Origin: JANRKB01 sp033763695
Lineage (GTDB): Bacteria; Planctomycetota; Phycisphaerae; Phycisphaerales; UBA1924
Assembly: GCA_033763695.1 (NCBI GenBank)
Contig: JANRKB010000026.1
Coordinates: 3,484-67,483 of the forward strand
Direction: 5' to 3'
DNA length: 64,000 nucleotides
Of the stretch, positions 26,714 through 35,048 are shown one piece after another. The stretch's first letter is position 1; every line of letters starts with the position of its first letter. The notes under the pieces were generated by a model that did not search any database, was not told the DNA's origin, and saw nothing but the letters and a program-made list of their open reading frames with translations. The position numbers and the translations under genes were made by a program.

Positions 26714-27070
26714 GTGCGGACACCCGATCAATCTCCACCCGTTCCGTTCGGTACTTCAGCCAAGTCGTCTACTTCGGCGATCCTTCGTTCGACGCTCACA
26801 TCGCCAGACGCCGCCGAACTGGTTTCGCTGTATATCGAGCGGATTCAGGCGGACGTGCGCCGACTGGACACGCTTCTGCAAGGCGTCGAGCCCACCCCAG
26901 TGCGCGTTCTCCTCGTCGCTTGGCGCGACAACGCGCGTGCCTTTGGATTCGAGCCTCTGGCCATCGCTGCGACGACAGCGGTCGCCCACCTTGACGTGAC
27001 GATGTCGCTCGAACGATCGCGCGCCGAACTTGAAGTAGTGCGCGAACTCGCACGGCGTATCCAACTCTGA
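26714..27070 (+). CDS. Small HPt-like protein lacking the phospho-acceptor histidine
   Basis: The 118-residue product starts at GTG 26714 and appears all-helical. The segment VLLVAWRDNARAFGFEPLAIAATTAVAHLD aligns by pattern with the HPt signature (AHxLKGxARxFG...L): the ARAFGF part is kept, but the position of the phosphorylated His is occupied by Val. It could be a decayed phosphotransfer domain or a binding-only adaptor. The assignment rests on pattern alone. It is divergent from the PAS-LuxR regulator, which fits a signalling pair. Confidence 0.5.
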   Translation: MRTPDQSPPVPFGTSAKSSTSAILRSTLTSPDAAELVSLYIERIQADVRRLDTLLQGVEPTPVRVLLVAWRDNARAFGFEPLAIAATTAVAHLDVTMSLERSRAELEVVRELARRIQL

Positions 27071-27126
27071 TCTTCGCCGCACGCCGCCGAAATGGATCAT
27101 TGCAGGCACTCGACCGCCGCCGTCGC

Positions 27127-28671
27127 TCACTTCGCGAGCTTCGCGACAAGCCGCCACACATCATGTGGTGTCAGCGTGCGCCCCGTCAATGCGTTGAATC
27201 GCTCAACGAGCTGATCAAACTCGGGCGTCAGCGGCAGTCGATCGCGCTGGCCGAGCGAGCCCACGGCAGCGACCACCAATTCGCTGAGCGTGCGCTCTTC
27301 GTCGCTGTTCACGCGGATCGGGTCGCTCTCGCCGCGGCCCACGCGCGGCAGTTTCGCCGCCTTACGCAGCGTGTGCAGTCGATGCAGCACTTCGCGCGGC
27401 GGCAGTCGCACACCCGCATCCTCGATCACGGCACAGATTGATGCAAACTCCGCCGTGTAGGGCAGATCGTCCAGTGTGCGGCCTGCCTGCACATACGCCT
27501 CGGCGAGGACGCGATCCGCATCGACGAGCGTCGCGCCCGGAAAGAGCGCGGGATCATCGGGCGGTGCCGGCGCACGCTCGCCATCGGTCAGCACGCTCTC
27601 CCAGCGTGCCATCGCCGACGCGGGATCGGTTCGAGGGTCGAGGAAGTCGAGCAGTGCCTTGTCGAAGAGCGCGTGCCGTCGCGCGTTCTTGAGCCCGCCG
27701 TCGAAGTGGCCGTATGGCACGACGAAACGCCACTTGCGTCCGGGGTCGGAGCCCAGCGCGTTGTAGATGGCAGCAGCAGTCGGCGCGGGCACGATGTCGT
27801 CGCGCGTCGCGAGCTTGCACAGCGTCGCGCAGCGCACCCGCGGCGCATGCACCACGGCATCGGCGAGCCGCAGCGCGTGTTCGATCTGCGGCTGGCGCTC
27901 GCGAGCACCAACCAGAATCCGCCATACCTGCTCGTTAATCGTGTCAGCCGGGCCGCCGATGGGCACATGCTTCACGCGCCACGGCCAATCGCCGAGCGTC
28001 GGCAGCGCGAGCGCGAGGCGCACCGGCGGCTCTTCCTTGATCGTCAGCAATGCCGCCGCGAGCAGCGCAAGTCCGCCACCGAACGACTCGCCATGCAGAA
28101 ACAGCGGCGGCGTGCCGCCCGACGTCGTGAACGTCTTGCGCAGCGCGCGGCAGGCGCACACGACATCCGCCACCGCCTGAGGGATGACCCACACAAAGTG
28201 GTCCTCGGGACGATTGCAGATCGCGTCCAAGCCGTGCGTGATGTAGCCCAGCGGATGCGAGATCAGCGGCCCGGCATCACGCTGCGAACCCGGGTAGCCG
28301 CGCACGCGGACCAGAAGCACGGCCACGCCGCGCTCAGCGAACGCACCCCACTGCTGCTCGGCCTCCGCGAGGGTCGGAACCTCGGAGTAGCCGTGCGTGG
28401 TGACGCAGAGCGCCCGCACCGGCGTGCCCTTGGACGGACGCAGCAGGCGGCAGCCGATCCGCGTGTTCTTGATGCTCAGCACGCGCTCGCTGGCGGTCGG
28501 GTCTGAGGGATCCGCATCGCCGCTGCTCGCGGGCAGGACAGTGCCGTTCTCCGCCCACGCGGCCGCGGCCACGTGGTTCCAGAACACGGAGTGATTCCGC
28601 GCAGGTGTCACATCACCCACGTGCGCAAGGGTCGCAACCGGCGTCAATCCGAAGTCATCGGGCAGCTGCAT
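27127..28671 (-). CDS. Alpha/beta hydrolase, acetyl-xylan-esterase (AXE1)-like
   Basis: The 514-residue product has LCVTTHGYSEVPT (oxyanion hole region), VAVLLVRVRGYPGS and the nucleophile elbow LFLHGESFGGGLALL (about residue 205), with Asp (ATRDDIVPAPT) and His (VPYGHFDGGL) late in the domain, matching AXE1/cephalosporin-deacetylase-like hydrolases. The C-terminal 150 residues form a separate helical extension that is not recognised. There is no signal peptide. The ATG at 28671 is preferred to an upstream TTG. It follows the ftsQ-like gene on the same strand by 27 bp, taking the place where ftsA would be expected. Confidence 0.72.
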   Translation of the reverse strand: MQLPDDFGLTPVATLAHVGDVTPARNHSVFWNHVAAAAWAENGTVLPASSGDADPSDPTASERVLSIKNTRIGCRLLRPSKGTPVRALCVTTHGYSEVPTLAEAEQQWGAFAERGVAVLLVRVRGYPGSQRDAGPLISHPLGYITHGLDAICNRPEDHFVWVIPQAVADVVCACRALRKTFTTSGGTPPLFLHGESFGGGLALLAAALLTIKEEPPVRLALALPTLGDWPWRVKHVPIGGPADTINEQVWRILVGARERQPQIEHALRLADAVVHAPRVRCATLCKLATRDDIVPAPTAAAIYNALGSDPGRKWRFVVPYGHFDGGLKNARRHALFDKALLDFLDPRTDPASAMARWESVLTDGERAPAPPDDPALFPGATLVDADRVLAEAYVQAGRTLDDLPYTAEFASICAVIEDAGVRLPPREVLHRLHTLRKAAKLPRVGRGESDPIRVNSDEERTLSELVVAAVGSLGQRDRLPLTPEFDQLVERFNALTGRTLTPHDVWRLVAKLAK

Positions 28672-28698
28672 CGCTGCAAGCCTACGCAATTCCCCGCG

Positions 28699-29850
28699 TC
28701 AATGTGCCGGCTTGGTCGCTGGCTTGGCGGCGGGCTTGGTCGGCTTCTTGTTGCGGGCCTCCAGCTCGCGCTGGGCTTCCTCTTCCGCGGCCTTCTGTGC
28801 GGTCGCGGTCAAGTCGATCTGCAAGGCTCGCTCGATGGGCCACCAGACTTCGATCGCGCCGACGCCGGCATCGATGCGGCCGACTTCACGCCGCAGCTTC
28901 TCGATCTTGGCGAGCTTGAAGTTCGTCGCGCATTCGCCATTGAGCGGCTTGCTGGGCCGCCCGCCCCAGACGATCCGCGTACCCATGGTGGTATCGATGA
29001 TGAGCCACTTCTTGGACGCGTACATCGAGACATCGACGCCCGCGATCTGTGCCGCGTAGGGCTGCTGCACCAGCAGCGCGAGCAGTTCGACCGCCGCCTC
29101 GACATCTTCGCCAGGCCAGACCTTGGAAAAGTCGGTCGTGCCGTCGGCAGAGCGCGCGGGGCCTTCGGCCGCCCCACTGATCACGCGCATCCCCGAGAGC
29201 GCCTGGTCATAGATGACCGGCATCGGCTTCGCGTCCCACGAGATCAGATGGTCTTTGTCGTCCAGACGCACGACCGCGGCCGGGACACGCCAGTTCCCCT
29301 TCACAACAACCTTGCCGTTCTCATGGCGCTCGATCGTCGGGACGCCGTTAAACCAGCCCGACGTCGCGAGCGTGCCGCCGAGGCGGTCGAGCGGCTCGCG
29401 GCTGAGTGGATCGGGCGAACCGCCGAGCGCACGCAGGCCGGTGGTGAGCAACTCTTCCTGGAACTGCTCGGGGAGCCAAGTCCGCGCGGGTGCCGCGGCC
29501 TCGGCGGGCGTCTTCAAGCTCGTCGCGCTGATCGCCGCGCCGCCTTGCTTGGCTTGCGGGTTCTTGGCAAGACCGCCCTTGGCGTTCTTGGCCTTGCCCT
29601 GTTCGCTCTGCATCAGAGGCCACTGGATCTCGAGGCTGACGCCGCGCGACGCCACCGCGCTGGTGACCTTGGTCTCCAGCGGCTTGCGCCCCAGGACCAC
29701 GGCCGCGCCGATGCCCAAGAGCAGCACCACGAGCATGAACGTGCCGAGATGGACTGCGAAGCGCCGCCAATCAAACGGAGTCGATGCCGTCGCCGTGGGC
29801 GGCGTGTCGGGCAGCGTCGCGCCTGATGTTGTTTCGGTTGCGTCGCTCAT
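28699..29850 (-). CDS. FtsQ/DivIB-like membrane protein (divergent)
   Basis: The 383-residue product has a cytoplasmic N-terminus of about 35 residues, one transmembrane helix (LGTFMLVVLLLGIGAAVVLG), a long linker, then WFNGVPTIERHENGKVVVKGNWRVPAAVVR, which resembles the beta strands of a POTRA/FtsQ module. Later come VELLALLVQQPYAAQIAGVDV and WLIIDTTMGTRIVWGGRP, the usual course of FtsQ (strand with GxxIxxG). A Lys/Ala/Pro tail ends it. The position, directly after ddl in murC-murB-ddl, is the canonical ftsQ place. The family assignment relies on both weak pattern and synteny. Confidence 0.62.
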   Translation of the reverse strand: MSDATETTSGATLPDTPPTATASTPFDWRRFAVHLGTFMLVVLLLGIGAAVVLGRKPLETKVTSAVASRGVSLEIQWPLMQSEQGKAKNAKGGLAKNPQAKQGGAAISATSLKTPAEAAAPARTWLPEQFQEELLTTGLRALGGSPDPLSREPLDRLGGTLATSGWFNGVPTIERHENGKVVVKGNWRVPAAVVRLDDKDHLISWDAKPMPVIYDQALSGMRVISGAAEGPARSADGTTDFSKVWPGEDVEAAVELLALLVQQPYAAQIAGVDVSMYASKKWLIIDTTMGTRIVWGGRPSKPLNGECATNFKLAKIEKLRREVGRIDAGVGAIEVWWPIERALQIDLTATAQKAAEEEAQRELEARNKKPTKPAAKPATKPAH

Positions 29851-29916
29851 GGATCCATCCTTCGTCCTGTCATCGTTCAACCCACGTTCCATGCGGGTGA
29901 ACTTGCCTGGCGTTGA

Positions 29917-30903
29917 TCATTGTTGGCCGACGACTGCGGGCACGCTGTGCGTGGGCCGCGGGGCACCGTCGCGGACCGCGAGGTCGACGAGCCTGCCGCA
30001 GAGTGCGGGCGTCTCAAGGCCCGTCGCGCGTGCCGCCATGGGGAACAGCGAGTGATCGGTGAAGCCCGGCAGCGTGTTGAGCTCCAGCAGCCACGCAGAG
30101 CCTTGCGCGTCGAGCAGGAAATCCACGCGGCACAGATGCCGCACGCCGATCTCGCGCGCGAGCCGCACCGCACGATCCTGGATCGAAAGCTCCAGGCCCG
30201 CGGGCAGGTTGGGCTTCACCTGATAGCGTGTGTCGTTGCGGTTGTACTTGGCCTCGTAGTCATAGAACGCGACCGCCGCGGTGATCTCAATGATCGGCAG
30301 CGCTTCGCCGTCGAGCACGCCGACGGTGAGCTCGCGTGCGCCGATCACGGCACGCTCGATCATGTACAGCCGCCCCGGGTGCGCGTGCATGTCCGCGAGC
30401 ACCTTCGCGAATGCGACGCCGTACTCGCCCGAATCGCGGCAGAAATGCACGCCGACGCTCGAGCCTTCGTGCACCGGCTTGACCACCACCGGGAACGACA
30501 GCGGGCAACCCGGATCGCGCGGATTGAGCACCGCCGCATCAGCCGTCAGCACGCCGCAGCGGGCCGCGGCCAGCTTCGTCGCCATCTTGTCCATCGCCAT
30601 GCGTGCGGCGTTGGGTCGACAGCCGACATATGGGCGCGAGCCCTGCTCGAGGATGTCCTGCAGCGGGCCGCCTTCACCCCATCCGCCGTGAAGCACGGGG
30701 AAGACGACATCGCCGGGCATCGCGGCAAGTTCGCTCGCGGTCGGCTTGTCGATGATCTGGCGATTCACAACGCAGCCGTGTTCCTGAAGCGCCGCGGCGA
30801 CTGTCGCGCTGCTCTTGAGGCTCACTTCGCGCTCGGCGTCCGGCCCGCCGCCAAGGACGAGCACCGACAACTTTCCGTGATTGCCACTTGTTCCGCCGGT
30901 CAT
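29917..30903 (-). CDS. ddl: D-alanine--D-alanine ligase
   Basis: The 328-residue ATP-grasp enzyme makes the D-Ala-D-Ala dipeptide for peptidoglycan. Motifs are VLVLGGGPDAEREVSLKS at the N-terminus, FPVLHGGWGEGG, PVVVKPVHEGSSVGV (ATP-binding), and the C-terminal VDFLLDAQGSAWLLELNTLPGFTDHSLFP with the metal-binding E-x-N. The start ATG at 30903 overlaps the murB stop codon (ATGA), so translation is coupled. This is strong evidence for a real cell wall operon. Confidence 0.95.
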   Translation of the reverse strand: MTGGTSGNHGKLSVLVLGGGPDAEREVSLKSSATVAAALQEHGCVVNRQIIDKPTASELAAMPGDVVFPVLHGGWGEGGPLQDILEQGSRPYVGCRPNAARMAMDKMATKLAAARCGVLTADAAVLNPRDPGCPLSFPVVVKPVHEGSSVGVHFCRDSGEYGVAFAKVLADMHAHPGRLYMIERAVIGARELTVGVLDGEALPIIEITAAVAFYDYEAKYNRNDTRYQVKPNLPAGLELSIQDRAVRLAREIGVRHLCRVDFLLDAQGSAWLLELNTLPGFTDHSLFPMAARATGLETPALCGRLVDLAVRDGAPRPTHSVPAVVGQQ

Positions 30904-31820
30904 GACGCACGGCTCCACACAACAACCTCGGGATGGAGCTCAACGCCCAGCGCGTCGCGCACCCGCTGCTGCACCAGTTTCATCAGTTCGATCACGTCGC
31001 GAGCCTTGGCATCCGCCGACGTGACCATGAAGTTCGCATGCCGCGGACTCACTTCCGCGCCGCCCACGCGCAGGCCCTTGAGCCCCGCCTTGTCGATGAG
31101 CATGCCCGCCGACACGCGCTGTCCGGCCGCGGCTTCGATGCCCGCGGCTTTCAGCGGCTCGCGCAGCGTCGGGTTCTTGAAGCAGCAGCCCGCGGACTTG
31201 TCCGCCATCGGCTGGCTGTTCTTCTTGTACGCCATCACGTCCTTCTGCTTGGTCCGCAGTGCGGCCGCATCGCCGGGCGTCAGTTGCAACTCCGCGCCCG
31301 TCAAGATCAGTTCCGTCAGCCCCGACGCGCGATAGTCAAACGCGATCTGCGAACGCTCCAGCACGACCTCGCGCCCGACGCGATCGAGTGCGAAGACCCG
31401 CGCGACCACATCAGCGATCTGTCCGAATGCGCCGCCCGCGTTCATCACCAGCGCGCCGCCGATCGTCGCGGGGATCCCCGCAAGCCCTTCGATACCGCCC
31501 AGCCCCTGCCGCACGGCTTCGTTGATGAGTTTGGGCAGGTTCGCGCCCGCGCCCACACGCACGCGCCCGGACTTCGCATCGATATCCCACGCCGTGAACG
31601 CCGCGTCGTTCAGTTCGACCACGAGTTCGCCGACGCCGTCGTCATCAACCAGCAAGTTCGCGCCGTCGCCGAGCACGCGCATCGCAGGGTCGATCTCGAT
31701 GCAGCGGCGCAGTTCCTCGACGCTCCGCGGCTGGCAAAACCGGTCCGCGCCGCCGCCGATCCCGAACCAGGTTCGGATCGCGTGCTGCGTCAGGATCGTC
31801 GGCTCATCAGTCACCAGCAT
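30900..31820 (-). CDS. murB: UDP-N-acetylmuramate dehydrogenase
   Basis: The 306-residue FAD enzyme reduces UDP-GlcNAc-enolpyruvate. Motifs are TWFGIGGGADRF, VLGDGANLLV, LAGIPATIGGALVMNAGGAFGQI (FAD-binding), and SAGCCFKNP, where the residue in the position of the catalytic Ser (GSxFKNP in E. coli MurB) is Cys. The end (VSPRHANFMVTSADAKARDV...GVELHPEVVVW) carries the conserved His-Ala-Asn-Phe and the Glu of the active site. It is followed by ddl with a 4-bp overlap. Upstream is a repeat-containing spacer of 156 bp before murC. Confidence 0.94.
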   Translation of the reverse strand: MLVTDEPTILTQHAIRTWFGIGGGADRFCQPRSVEELRRCIEIDPAMRVLGDGANLLVDDDGVGELVVELNDAAFTAWDIDAKSGRVRVGAGANLPKLINEAVRQGLGGIEGLAGIPATIGGALVMNAGGAFGQIADVVARVFALDRVGREVVLERSQIAFDYRASGLTELILTGAELQLTPGDAAALRTKQKDVMAYKKNSQPMADKSAGCCFKNPTLREPLKAAGIEAAAGQRVSAGMLIDKAGLKGLRVGGAEVSPRHANFMVTSADAKARDVIELMKLVQQRVRDALGVELHPEVVVWSRAS

Positions 31821-31937
31821 TCTCGAATCCCAAAGACATCTTCAACACAGAGGCACAGACGGTCAGAGCCAATCACTGAAAAGGTGAGCACGCGACGAGT
31901 TCCATTCTGGTGCCGCTGGCTCCTGCCTTTCGCACTT

Positions 31938-31969
31938 CGTCTCTCCGTCTCTTCGTCTCTCCGTCTCTT
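31938..31969. repeat. Octamer tandem repeat CGTCTCTY, four units
   Basis: Four units of CGTCTCTC or CGTCTCTT lie in the murC-murB spacer, ending 7 bp before the murC stop codon on the minus strand. The sequence just before it (TCCTGCCTTTCGCACTTCG) resembles the flank of the repeat at 53766-53789, so the two are copies of one element. On the minus strand it reads as purine-rich AGAGACGA units. Confidence 0.7.
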
Positions 31970-31976
31970 CTTGCCT

Positions 31977-33539
31977 TCACTTCCCCGCCAGATACCCGCG
32001 CGCCACCTCGTACACCGGCCCAGCGCCCATCACCACCAGCAGGTCATTGGGGCGGCACAGGTTCTCCAAGTGCTCGATGATCGCGCCGAACGGATACAGG
32101 TGCATCGCCTTCACGCCGCGATCACGCAGGCGATCCACCAGGTCGCCCGCGGTCACCTTGGTCTTCTCTTCCTGCGAGTCGCGCACAAAGTAGATATGCG
32201 GCACGATCACCACGTCCGCACTGCTGAAGCTCGCCGCGAACTCATCCAGCAGGAACCGCGTGCGGCTGTGCTGGTGCGGCTGGAAGACACAGATCAATCG
32301 CCCGCCGCGCTCCTCGGGGCGTTCATGCTCGCGCAAGGCCCGCAGCGTGCACTCGACCTCCGTCGGATGGTGCCCGTAATCGTCGTACACGCGGGTTGTG
32401 CCGCCGCCGGCGTGCTGGCGCTCGCCGAGCAACTGCATGCGCCGATCCACGCCGCGGAAGTTCGCGAGCGATTCGGCCACGATCGCCGGATCTGCGCCCG
32501 CGATCACCGCCAGCGCGAGCGCGGTCGCCGCGTTCGTGGCGTTGTGCGCACCGGGCAGAGCCATGTTCCACTTCGCCACCAGTTTCCGCTCATGCGTGAG
32601 CGTCACGCCGCGGGTCGCGATGTCGTAGGTGATCACCCAATCCGCCGCGGGCGAGAAGCCGATCGTCTCAACGCGGCAATCCAAGCCCGCCGTCACTTCG
32701 CGCCGGTGCGCACCGTCGTGCGCGATCAGCAGTCGCCCGCCGTCGGCCTCGCTGGGCAGCAACTTGGCGAACTCATGGAACGACTGCACGACGGCGTCGA
32801 GCGAGCCGTAGATGTCCAGATGGTCCGCCTCGACGCTGCTGATGCTCGCGATCAACGGATGCAGGTTGTGGAAAGAGCGGTTGAACTCGCACGCCTCGGC
32901 AACCAGCAATCCCGGGTTGCCCGCCATCGACCCCTGCGGAATCGCCAGCGACCCAAGCCGGAACCCGGCGGGCAGGCGATTCGCCCCGCTCGGCACCGGC
33001 TGACGGCCCAGCGTGCCGGTCACGAGTTGGCCGCACGTCGCGCCGACGATCACCGACGGATCAAGCCCTGCATCAGTCAGTGCCGCGCCGAGCATGGCGG
33101 TCGTGGTCGACTTGCCGTGCGTCCCGGCGATCGCGATGCCGGTGCGGCCGAGCATGCACTTGCCCAAGGCCTCGGCATAGAACAGAACCTGAATGCCGCG
33201 CTTCTCCGCCTCAAGCACCTGCGGGTGCGTCGGCTTCACCGCGGCCGAGGCGATCACCAGATCGCACGCTTCGGGCAGCCACTGCTTGGACTGGTCAAAG
33301 CCGACCTCGATGCCGTCGGCGGCCAGCACATCGGTGGCCTCGGATTGGCTCATGTCCGAGCCGCTGACGAGCGCCCCGCGCGCCTTGAGCATGCGGGCCA
33401 GCCCGCTCATGCCGCAGCCGCCGATACCGATCAGGTAGGCGTGCTTGCCTGCGACGTCGAAGCGATGGGCGGGGCGCATGTCGGCACCGGAGAGGGAGTG
33501 GGTCTGGGCATGGGACAACGAACCAGCGGCTGGCGTCAT
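31977..33539 (-). CDS. murC: UDP-N-acetylmuramate--L-alanine ligase
   Basis: The 520-residue Mur ligase adds L-Ala to UDP-MurNAc. Motifs are the N-terminal Rossmann-like AYLIGIGGCGMSGLARML, the ATP-binding GTHGKSTTTAMLG (about residue 128), the DDYGHHPTEV segment typical of MurC, and LICVFQPHQHSRTRFLLDEF. The length is somewhat above the family average because of an N-terminal extension of about 25 residues; a second ATG at 33479 would remove most of it. It is first in the minus-strand run murC-murB-ddl-ftsQ-like. Confidence 0.95.
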   Translation of the reverse strand: MTPAAGSLSHAQTHSLSGADMRPAHRFDVAGKHAYLIGIGGCGMSGLARMLKARGALVSGSDMSQSEATDVLAADGIEVGFDQSKQWLPEACDLVIASAAVKPTHPQVLEAEKRGIQVLFYAEALGKCMLGRTGIAIAGTHGKSTTTAMLGAALTDAGLDPSVIVGATCGQLVTGTLGRQPVPSGANRLPAGFRLGSLAIPQGSMAGNPGLLVAEACEFNRSFHNLHPLIASISSVEADHLDIYGSLDAVVQSFHEFAKLLPSEADGGRLLIAHDGAHRREVTAGLDCRVETIGFSPAADWVITYDIATRGVTLTHERKLVAKWNMALPGAHNATNAATALALAVIAGADPAIVAESLANFRGVDRRMQLLGERQHAGGGTTRVYDDYGHHPTEVECTLRALREHERPEERGGRLICVFQPHQHSRTRFLLDEFAASFSSADVVIVPHIYFVRDSQEEKTKVTAGDLVDRLRDRGVKAMHLYPFGAIIEHLENLCRPNDLLVVMGAGPVYEVARGYLAGK

Positions 33540-33767
33540 GGAAACGATATCGGCGGAGAGCCGCGGACGGCTGGAAAAGCGAACACGTCCGGCATTGTCA
33601 CGGCCGGACGCGAGCCTGCTTCAGCCAGATGACAACCGCGGCCCACGAGATCAGATCGCCCACAACCATCCATGAATCGAGTACCGACGCCCGAGTTCCA
33701 AGGCTCAAGTCGCGTTGAACAATGCGTCGCCTCGCAATGCTGCGGAACGCCCGATCGGGTCAGAGGC

Positions 33768-34172
33768 CTACTTCGTGGCTGGAGCACCCGGCCCAGCTGC
33801 TGGCGCCGCGGACTCGGCTTGGTCAAGCCGCTTGCGCTGCTCGACGATACGGCTGATCATGCCTTCCCATTCACTCTTGTCGTATGGGAAGCCGGTCGGC
33901 TGGCCAGTCTTGGGATTGATGAGACCCTTCGTCGGGTCCAGTCCCTCGTCACGCCGCCGGAGCTGGCGATCGAGATCGCCTCTGAGCATCTGAATCTCGT
34001 CGCCGGTATCGGTGAACTTGATAGTCACCATCTCCTGCATCCGCTCAGGGCTGTACGGACTACCACCGCCGCCGCCGCGGACCATGAAGAAAACCGCCAC
34101 TCCCAAACAGATCAATGCGAAGCCCCAGCCGAGCCAAGGCGACTTCGAGATCACTTCACGCAGCCATGCCAT
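33768..34172 (-). CDS. Hypothetical single-pass membrane protein
   Basis: The 134-residue product has an N-terminal helix (WLGWGFALICLGVAVFFMV, about residues 13-31), a Gly run, a soluble part (ERMQEMVTIKFTDTGDEIQMLRGDLDRQLRRRDEGLDPTKGLINPKTGQPTGFPY) and an Ala/Pro tail. It is not recognised. It lies 15 bp after the pseudopilin gene at 34188 on the same strand, so it is probably co-transcribed and may assist that pseudopilin. The gap 33540-33767 shows no gene. Confidence 0.65.
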   Translation of the reverse strand: MAWLREVISKSPWLGWGFALICLGVAVFFMVRGGGGGSPYSPERMQEMVTIKFTDTGDEIQMLRGDLDRQLRRRDEGLDPTKGLINPKTGQPTGFPYDKSEWEGMISRIVEQRKRLDQAESAAPAAGPGAPATK

Positions 34173-34187
34173 TGTTCACCCCTTCGA

Positions 34188-35048
34188 CTAGTACGCGTGA
34201 CCCCAGTTGTAGAAGTTTGGAAGCGACTTGTATTTGTCACGGCCATCCTGAATCGTGAGGTAATCAATGAGCTTTACGCTCTGATCGCCAAACAAGATGT
34301 TGCTCGCACCGAGGCGATCAATGTCTCCGGCCTGATTCCACTTCGGGCCGCCCCCCGAATGGCGCGGCGCCCAGTCAAGGGCATCCATAGAGAAGACAGC
34401 GGCATCGAATCGCGGAAGTTCGGCGAGCCTTCTGCCTGACATGCCCGACTTACCACCCGGACTCTTCGCGCTTGGGAGAAGTCGAGAATCGTTGAACCAA
34501 TACTCAGTAAACTTGGTTACCGGCGCATCTTGACTCGCCGGAAGATAGGGAAGCGTGAAGATCTTCACGGGTCGCACATAGGCAATCTGGTACGGATCAC
34601 GCACGCTGGATCTGCCCTTCGCACCAGGGCAGTTAAAGATGGTCTGAGACGAATTCAAGTACGGCGCCAAGGTGTCAACCATGCCAACATGGTTTTCAAT
34701 CGCCTTCTGAGCTGGGGTCTGATTCGGTGCTCCGAAGTTTCTCACGTCTGGATACCGCGGATCTTTCTGCTCATCAAAGTAGCTCTGAAGCCCGACGCCG
34801 ATCTGGCGAATGTTGCTTTGACAGATCACCGTCCACGCCGTTCGTCTCGCATTCCCCAGACTTGGGAGCAAGATGCCGATCAGCAGCGCGATGATCGAGA
34901 TCACGACCAGCAGTTCGATCAGCGTGAATGCACGCGGGCCATCACTCGCCCGACGTTGCCGCGCGGATAACGCGCGACAAGATAACGGGCCGACTTCGCT
35001 GCGTTCCGCGTGTCCAGCATCCCCACGCATCATGCGATTGGCGTTCAT
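34188..35048 (-). CDS. Pseudopilin-like protein (planctomycete prepilin type)
   Basis: The 286-residue product has a leader of 40 residues, cleavage expected between Ala40 and Phe41, and FTLIELLVVISIIALLIGILLPSL with Glu at +5. The region ARRTAWTVICQSNIRQIGVGLQSYF matches the CxxNlrqiG pattern of planctomycete pseudopilins, and the C-terminus has SNILFGDQSVKLI, similar to the conserved aFaDGHv motif. The start overlaps the GH94 stop (ATGA), so it is translationally coupled to the phosphorylase gene, an unusual partnership. Confidence 0.85.
   Translation of the reverse strand: MNANRMMRGDAGHAERSEVGPLSCRALSARQRRASDGPRAFTLIELLVVISIIALLIGILLPSLGNARRTAWTVICQSNIRQIGVGLQSYFDEQKDPRYPDVRNFGAPNQTPAQKAIENHVGMVDTLAPYLNSSQTIFNCPGAKGRSSVRDPYQIAYVRPVKIFTLPYLPASQDAPVTKFTEYWFNDSRLLPSAKSPGGKSGMSGRRLAELPRFDAAVFSMDALDWAPRHSGGGPKWNQAGDIDRLGASNILFGDQSVKLIDYLTIQDGRDKYKSLPNFYNWGHAY

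Noticed and set aside
30933..33632. 899-codon plus-strand frame over murB and murC
   Set aside because: Shadow frame opposite well-supported cell wall genes.
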